Below the pieces are notes generated by a model. It was not told the origin of the DNA, searched no databases, and saw only the letters and a program-made list of their open reading frames with translations. From Fictibacillus sp. BK138 (GTDB taxonomy: Bacteria; Bacillota; Bacilli; Bacillales; Fictibacillaceae): a stretch of 64,000 bases of DNA. The stretch covers positions 124,001-188,000 of the forward strand of contig NZ_SGXL01000002.1 of NCBI RefSeq assembly GCF_004216955.1, written 5' to 3'. Of this stretch, positions 59,579 to 64,000 are shown one piece after another. Both the position numbers and the translations under genes were made by a program. Each line of letters starts with the position of its first letter. Positions within the stretch are counted from its first letter, which is position 1.

Positions 59579-60163
59579 TTAACTTTGTCTTTTAAAAGTT
59601 ACTGCCTCACACATCACATTGTACATTTTCTCAACACCTACCTCTGATGCTTCAAAGTCGAATGCATTTTCTTTACTGATCCCTAGGCTCTCGGCTTCCT
59701 CTGCAGCGTCAATATTGGCTCCCAAGAAAATGAATTCCCATCTGTATTTATCTTGCTGATGTTTGATCAACTCTTTTACTTTTTCATACGAGAACTCACG
59801 GCTCGCATTCTCCATGCCATCTGTTGTGATCACAAAAATAACGCTGCCCGGTCTTTGCTTCTCTGGTGTTTTTGCTAAACGGTGACCAACATCTAGAATG
59901 GTTTTACCTGCTGCATCCAACAACGCTGTTGTCCCTCTAACATAATACTCTTTTGATGTTAACCTTAATTTTCTTGCATCTTTGCCGGTCCACAGCACTT
60001 CATATTGATCATCAAAAAGAACGGTGGTGAGCAGCGTGTCTCCCTCCAACTGGCACTGCCTCTCAATAAACGAATTAAACCCGCCGATTGTATCTTTTTC
60101 TAATCCGGACATGGACCCGCTTCTATCCAGCAAAAAAATGATCTCCGTCAAATTCTTATTCAT
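59579..60163 (-). CDS. VWA-domain protein
   Basis: A 194-residue protein consisting of one von Willebrand A domain. The MIDAS metal site is intact: DRSGSMSG (D13, S15, S17), a T in the RGTTALLDA loop, and TTDGMENAS. No signal peptide, so cytoplasmic. Similar stand-alone VWA proteins (TerY-like) act as adaptors. I chose the second ATG (60163), 9 bases after GGAGG; the first lies only 3 bases after it. It is divergent from the HTH-like gene at 60261. Confidence 0.84.
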   Translation of the reverse strand: MNKNLTEIIFLLDRSGSMSGLEKDTIGGFNSFIERQCQLEGDTLLTTVLFDDQYEVLWTGKDARKLRLTSKEYYVRGTTALLDAAGKTILDVGHRLAKTPEKQRPGSVIFVITTDGMENASREFSYEKVKELIKHQQDKYRWEFIFLGANIDAAEEAESLGISKENAFDFEASEVGVEKMYNVMCEAVTFKRQS

Positions 60164-60191
60164 CTTCATCGTCCTCCAAATTTGTTTGTCA

Positions 60192-60200
60192 TGCTATAAT
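60192..60200 (+). promoter_or_regulatory. Extended -10 promoter of the 60261 gene
   Basis: TGCTATAAT (60192-60200) is a perfect extended -10 element in the 97-bp divergent gap; no clear -35 box. Further on, GTCGC and GCGAC form a small hairpin just before the ribosome binding site. Confidence 0.5.
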
Positions 60201-60260
60201 AATAGCTGCACTTATCCATAATTTGGTCGCCTGTAAAGCGACATTTTGGAGGCTAGCCTT

Positions 60261-60740
60261 ATGCTGGATCAAAAGATTCTTAACGAATTAGAAACTTATA
60301 TTAATGGCCATTTAATTTTTGAGTTGCAAGAAAGTATGTACTACATTGATGTGAAGGCAGAAAGTCTTCATATTGAGTTAGATGATTATATAAAAAACAA
60401 TCAAAAGCCAACTCTTCAGGAAGTTCTGTTTCTTTTTATTGATGAAAAAGGTGTCAGTGATAGTCATGTCTACAAAAGTGCAGGTATTGATCGAAAGCAT
60501 TTTTCAAAGATCCGATCGAGAGCTGATTACCGGCCTAAAAAGAGCACTGTGATTGCCCTTGGGCTCGGCCTTAAACTTGGTGAGGAGGAGTTTGAGAAAC
60601 TGCTCGAGTCAGGGGGCTATTCACTTTCTGATAGCGAAACCGCCGATTTAGTTATCAAATTCTGCTTAGAAAAGAAAATCTATGATGTTATGCAGGTAAA
60701 TGAGTATTTGAATTACTTTAGTCAGAAGACATTAGTGTAG
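60261..60740 (+). CDS. HTH-like protein divergent from the VWA gene
   Basis: A 159-residue protein. The C-terminal 95 residues (VYKSAGIDRKHFSKIRSRADYRPKKSTVIALGLGLKLGEEEFEKLLESGGYSLSDS) look like an XRE-type helical domain that I recall fused to macro or VWA domains in other Firmicutes. The N-terminus (ELETYINGHLIFELQESMYYI) is unknown. It may be a regulator or partner of the VWA protein encoded divergently. ATG 60261 has GGAGG 8 bases upstream; a TTG upstream overlaps that box. Confidence 0.74.
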   Translation: MLDQKILNELETYINGHLIFELQESMYYIDVKAESLHIELDDYIKNNQKPTLQEVLFLFIDEKGVSDSHVYKSAGIDRKHFSKIRSRADYRPKKSTVIALGLGLKLGEEEFEKLLESGGYSLSDSETADLVIKFCLEKKIYDVMQVNEYLNYFSQKTLV

Positions 60741-60805
60741 ATTAGCTTGATTTGAAGGATAGATCAACCTGTCGTGGAATACCCACACCGGTATGGCATG
60801 AGGAA

Positions 60806-60905
60806 AATCGCACGTTAAATGAGTATAATCACACGTTAATTGAAATTTTCCCACGTTAGGTCGCCATAATCGCACGTTATTTTGAAAATAACCACGAGTC
60901 GACAT
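60806..60905. repeat. Array 3: five degenerate units, 20-21 bp period
   Basis: The core CACGTTA occurs at 60811, 60832, 60852 and 60873, and CACGAG at 60893, in steps of 21, 20, 21 and 20. Three of the units carry ATCGCACGTTA or ATCACACGTTA; the bases between are AT-rich and variable. It lies between the 60261 gene and a convergent terminator. No coding frame. Confidence 0.82.
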
Positions 60906-60946
60906 TTCGCGACAAGTTCCGCAACAGCATACCCCTCCCTATAACG

Positions 60947-60976
60947 AAAAAAGACAACCCAAAAGTTGTCTTTTCA
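60947..60976. terminator. Bidirectional terminator before the FAD oxidoreductase gene
   Basis: AAAAGACAAC (60949-60958) pairs with GTTGTCTTTT (60965-60974), with T-runs on both strands. Confidence 0.8.
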
Positions 60977-60979
60977 CTT

Positions 60980-62104
60980 TTATATAAGATTTTCAATTGC
61001 TCCCGCTACATCATAGCTGCTGATGTCAATTTCAGTTTGCTGATTGAGAGCAAGCTTTGCAAGTTCTGCACCAAGGTACGGTCCGCTCGTTAAACCGGAT
61101 GCTCCTAATCCATTGGCAAGCAGGATGTTCTCATAATTAGGCAGAGGGCCAATTACTGGTAAGAATCCAGGAGTAAACGGTCGGAAACCAACTCGGGTTT
61201 CAAGTATAGTACTGTCTGCTAAACCAGGCGCAACAGCTAATGACTTCGTTAAAATCTCATGGACTCCACCCGCTGTTACACGGTTATCAATCCCAGCTTC
61301 ATCCTCATGTGTTGCACCGACAACGACTCTGCCACCTTCAAAAGTGAGGATATATTGATTAGTTGGAGGCATCACAACTGGCCAAGAGCTTGTCTCAGTT
61401 TGAGGCATTTCCAGATGAACGATTTGAGCTTTTTGCGGTGTTACTTTAAAGTTAACACCTAACGGCTTCAGTAATTCTTGTGACCATACACCTGCCGTAA
61501 CAATTACTTTGTCAGCCAGAACCGTTTTCTCCTCTATTTTTATTCCAATGGCTCTGTAGTTTTCATGAATGATTGATGCGTCGCCGTTCAATAGACTAGC
61601 TCCGTTCTTAACCGCTGCACTTACTAAAGCATTTCGCAGTGATCTTCCATTCACACGAGCACCACCGCTCACAAAAACAGAGCCATATTCTTCAGCAATA
61701 GGAGGGAATAAACGTTGTGTTTCAGCAGGCGAAAGTACAGTGACCTCGCCAATCTCAGGAGCGTCTTCTCTACGCTTAATCGCTCTTTCCGCCATCTTCT
61801 CCAACTTTTCCGGGTCTGAATGTAGACTTATCGCACCCACCCGTTTATATCCTGTTTCCGTTTCGCCGTCTGCTTCCAACTGCGCAATCAATTCTGGATA
61901 ATAGCGGGCACCGCCTTTTACTAGCTGATACCAAGCTTTGTTCCGTCGCTGCGAAAGCCATGGACACACGATGCCTGCTGCAGCATCCGTTGCCTGCCCT
62001 TGATCTTGACGATCTGCTAAAATAACATCAGCCCCCGCTTTTGCAAGGTGATATGCTGTAGATGCTCCGAGTATTCCAGCTCCGATCACTATCATTTTTG
62101 GCAT
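60980..62104 (-). CDS. FAD-dependent amino acid oxidase-like protein (DAO family, YurR-like)
   Basis: A 374-residue flavoprotein of the D-amino acid oxidase/DadA superfamily. The FAD-binding loop is VIGAGILGASTAYHLAKAGADVILADR; AAAGIVCPWLSQRRNKAWY and a C-terminal GFRPFTPGFLPVIGPLPNYENILLANGLGASGLTSGP complete the fold. It should oxidise an amine or amino acid to an imine. It is close to B. subtilis YurR by sequence memory; the substrate is unknown. ATG 62104 lies 9 bases after AAAGGA; an ATG three codons earlier directly abuts that box. Confidence 0.86.
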   Translation of the reverse strand: MPKMIVIGAGILGASTAYHLAKAGADVILADRQDQGQATDAAAGIVCPWLSQRRNKAWYQLVKGGARYYPELIAQLEADGETETGYKRVGAISLHSDPEKLEKMAERAIKRREDAPEIGEVTVLSPAETQRLFPPIAEEYGSVFVSGGARVNGRSLRNALVSAAVKNGASLLNGDASIIHENYRAIGIKIEEKTVLADKVIVTAGVWSQELLKPLGVNFKVTPQKAQIVHLEMPQTETSSWPVVMPPTNQYILTFEGGRVVVGATHEDEAGIDNRVTAGGVHEILTKSLAVAPGLADSTILETRVGFRPFTPGFLPVIGPLPNYENILLANGLGASGLTSGPYLGAELAKLALNQQTEIDISSYDVAGAIENLI

Positions 62105-62219
62105 ATTAAACATTCCTTTATTCCATATGTATTTGTAATAAGTTTAACTGTATTATTTCATAAAATAAAACGGAAAAAACCCTGATTTCTGCTGTTAATT
62201 TTAAATGCTTAGGAACAAC

Positions 62220-62248
62220 AAAAAAAGAAGCAGGATATTCATCCTGCT
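62220..62248 (-). terminator. Terminator of the OYE gene
   Basis: AGCAGGAT (62229-62236) pairs with ATCCTGCT (62241-62248), and a T-run follows on the minus strand. Confidence 0.78.
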
Positions 62249-62255
62249 CCTCTTA

Positions 62256-63377
62256 TTAATCAACCCCGGGAAACCAGCCTGGTGTACTCACAATAGCCTT
62301 CCATAAAGGATCGGGAACGACTAGTTCCTCTTGTTTCGTTTTATCGATCTTAGTCACGATCTCTGATTCTTTTCCTTGTTCAATTTTTTTAACCCAATCT
62401 GGATCAATAATAAGCTCTCGACCAAGTGCTATTAGAGGCACCCCAGTTTTAATTGCATCAAGTGCATCATCGGCTGTATAGATAGAACCAACACCAATAA
62501 CTGGTACGAGATCTCCAACTCTTTCATTAATGATTTCAATACGAGGACGTTTATCTTCAACTCCACGTCTTGGCTCAGACCAGAAATCCATCAGGGAAAC
62601 ATGAAGGTAATCCAGCTTTTTCGCACTTAATGCATCCACAAGTGCTAATGTATCGGCCATCGTAATCCCAGGTGTCGTAGGTTCTTCTGGTGAAAAACGA
62701 TATCCTACGAGAAATGAATCATCTCCGTGTTCAGCAACTGCTTTTTTTACAGAATCAACTACAGCCAGAGGAAAAGCCATACGTTTTTCTAAAGAACCAC
62801 CCCATTGATCTTCACGGCGATTAGCGTGAGGCGAGAAAAACTGCTGAATTAAATATCCATTCGCTCCGTGAATCTCAACGCCATCGTAACCTGCCTCAAT
62901 TGCCCGTCTTGTAGCTTCTCCAAAATCTCGAATAATGGATTCTACTTCAGGAGCATCTAATGGTCGCGGAACTGGTTTACCTTCTCCGGATGGTATATCA
63001 CTTGCACTTACGACGTCCCCGTTCGGAACAAGCTCAGGGGGAACCTCCCGTCCTCCATGAAAAATTTGGAGAATAGCTTTTGAGCCTTTCGCTTTTATAG
63101 CTGAGGCCAATTTCCGAAGACTAGGAATCATTTCGTCTGTATCTCCCGCAAACTCACCCGGGAACCCTTTACCATTCGCTGTCACGTTCGTACAAGCTGT
63201 AATGACCATACCAACACCTTCCGAACGACGCTCATAATAACGAATCTCTTGTTCGGTTACCGTCCCATCTGGATTAGATGAAAAATTAGTCATTGGGGCC
63301 ATAATTAATCGGTTTTTTAACTCAATACCATTTTTAAAACTAAACGGTTTAAACAATAGCGCATACTTTTGATTCAT
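62256..63377 (-). CDS. NADH-dependent flavin oxidoreductase (Old Yellow Enzyme family)
   Basis: A 373-residue FMN enzyme. The barrel begins LFKPFSFKNGIELKNRLIMAPMTN; ILQIFHGGREVPP, the catalytic-loop EIHGANGYLIQQFFSPHANRREDQWGG and VIGVGSIYTADDALDAIKTGVPLIALGREL are all typical. It reduces an activated alkene or similar substrate with NAD(P)H. It resembles B. subtilis YqiG more than NamA/YqjM by length and ends (my judgement). A GGTGGAG box precedes the ATG. It is transcribed alone, upstream of the FAD oxidase gene. Confidence 0.9.
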   Translation of the reverse strand: MNQKYALLFKPFSFKNGIELKNRLIMAPMTNFSSNPDGTVTEQEIRYYERRSEGVGMVITACTNVTANGKGFPGEFAGDTDEMIPSLRKLASAIKAKGSKAILQIFHGGREVPPELVPNGDVVSASDIPSGEGKPVPRPLDAPEVESIIRDFGEATRRAIEAGYDGVEIHGANGYLIQQFFSPHANRREDQWGGSLEKRMAFPLAVVDSVKKAVAEHGDDSFLVGYRFSPEEPTTPGITMADTLALVDALSAKKLDYLHVSLMDFWSEPRRGVEDKRPRIEIINERVGDLVPVIGVGSIYTADDALDAIKTGVPLIALGRELIIDPDWVKKIEQGKESEIVTKIDKTKQEELVVPDPLWKAIVSTPGWFPGVD

Positions 63378-63469
63378 TATGTTCTCTCTCCACCTTTAAT
63401 TACTTTCTTTTTTTTAGTAACTATTATAATAATACCTAGTACTCACAAAATCAAAAGATACGATTCTTC

Positions 63470-63496
63470 GTTTTAGGAATGAATTATAAAGGGAAC
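63470..63496 (+). promoter_or_regulatory. Candidate sigma-B promoter of tspO
   Basis: GTTTTA (63470-63475) and GGGAAC (63491-63496) are spaced by 15 bases, similar to the sigma-B pattern GTTTAA-N12-14-GGGTAT, with one base more than usual. Confidence 0.35.
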
Positions 63497-63563
63497 AGTA
63501 TACTTCTAAGAAGATGAAAGTCCGTGCTTTTCGTATTCTCCCCTACTAATCAGGAGGTAAAAC

Positions 63564-64000
63564 ATGAAAAAATCCAGTATAGCGGTATTTTTAATAATTT
63601 ACGCATTATTCTATTTCTCAAGCATTCTGTTTCCGATCGACCGTTCTTGGTATGATGCGTTGAACAAACCTTCATGGACACCATCAGGTCAAACAATTGG
63701 TATCATCTGGGCTGTTCTTTTCGCGTTGATCTCCTTATCTGCCACTCTCATTTATAACAAATATGGGTTTAAACCTGTCCGATTTTGGGGGCTTTTTGCG
63801 ATCAACTATGTTTTTAACCAAGCATTTAGTTATTTTCAGTTCACTCAAAAAGATTTATTCGCAGCTACTATTGATGCATTTTTGATCACTGTGACTACTC
63901 TTCTTTTAATCATTGTTGCTAGCCGATTGAATAAAGTCTCTGCCTGGCTGCTGGTTCCCTATTTTCTTTGGAGTTCCTTTGCCACTTTTTTATCATGGAC
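63564..64000 (+). CDS. tspO: TspO/MBR-family membrane protein, cut by window edge
   Basis: The 145 visible residues cover most of this five-helix family. Hallmarks are LNKPSWTPSGQTIGIIWAVLF, RFWGLFAINYVFNQAFSYFQF and the C-terminal LVPYFLWSSFATFLSW. TspO proteins bind porphyrins and cholesterol-like molecules and are linked to stress responses. CAGGAGG lies 7 bases before ATG 63564. The C-terminus is outside the window. A possible sigma-B promoter lies upstream. Confidence 0.88.
   Translation, partial: MKKSSIAVFLIIYALFYFSSILFPIDRSWYDALNKPSWTPSGQTIGIIWAVLFALISLSATLIYNKYGFKPVRFWGLFAINYVFNQAFSYFQFTQKDLFAATIDAFLITVTTLLLIIVASRLNKVSAWLLVPYFLWSSFATFLSW

Overview
The window looks like an ordinary chromosomal segment of a low-GC, spore-forming-type Firmicute of the Bacillaceae. 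The evidence is strong AGGAGG-type ribosome binding sites, frequent TTG and GTG starts, T-box control of brnQ, an xpaC-yaaN pair, a YtrA-type GntR/ABC operon, RsbR and ECF sigma genes, and many hairpin-plus-T-run terminators. A relative of Fictibacillus or a nearby genus is my best guess; no rRNA or other marker here settles it. I see no tRNA, rRNA, prophage, transposase, integrase or CRISPR array.

Layout. 1-2831: ArsR-controlled drug-type ABC exporter operon. 2844-5591: SIMPL protein and two peptidases. 5700-7415: glutaminyl-tRNA synthetase, unusual for a Bacillus relative. 7481-10969: lipoprotein, cell-wall peptidase, RsbR paralogue, small HTH protein, MFS exporter. 11171-13547: three-gene operon resembling dimethylamine monooxygenase / heme-dependent oxidative N-demethylase. 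13701-17441: SnoaL-like and VOC proteins, ECF sigma/anti-sigma pair, L,D-transpeptidase. 17623-19866: acetyltransferase and an isoleucine T-box ahead of brnQ. 19943-25643: yaaN-xpaC, a WGR protein, a repeat-rich gap, a twin P-loop ATPase. 25732-30589: menaquinone (futalosine) genes mqnD and mqnB, an RlmI-like methyltransferase and recQ. 30856-35194: ASCH protein, membrane proteins, nitrilase, DUF3311/sodium-solute symporter. 35371-39051: LytTR/DUF3021 pair, spermidine-synthase-like protein, ferritin-like/peroxiredoxin operon. 39169-42412: LysR regulator, two hotdog thioesterases, and a cobalamin riboswitch whose nearest downstream gene is one of those thioesterases. 42612-50742: Tat-exported PhoD phosphatase, aldolase/methyltransferase pair, GntP permease, persulfide dioxygenase-rhodanese. 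50891-53666: YtrA-type ABC operon. 53752-59472: LacI-controlled beta-glucoside ABC/GH1 operon with three matching operators. 59579-64000: VWA/HTH-like divergent pair, two flavin oxidoreductases, TspO (cut by the right edge).

Regulatory layer. Most operons carry readable control signals: a palindrome over a possibly leaderless arsR start, an ECF autoregulatory promoter, a T-box, a B12 riboswitch, a CsoR/CstR-like operator, an 11-4-11 YtrA-type palindrome and three CGAAA-N4-TTTCG LacI operators.

The least explained structure is in the non-coding DNA. Three separate intergenic arrays (31737, 35261, 60806) each hold five degenerate units with a 20-21 bp period and an array-specific conserved core. 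There are also three copies of a dispersed element of about 128 bp (22011, 48831 and a decayed one at 30721), a tandem duplication of about 125 bp containing a conserved hairpin (23278), and a 12-1-12 palindrome inserted in frame in the recQ linker (28769). Product names come from recognising motifs and family architecture by eye; no database search was run.
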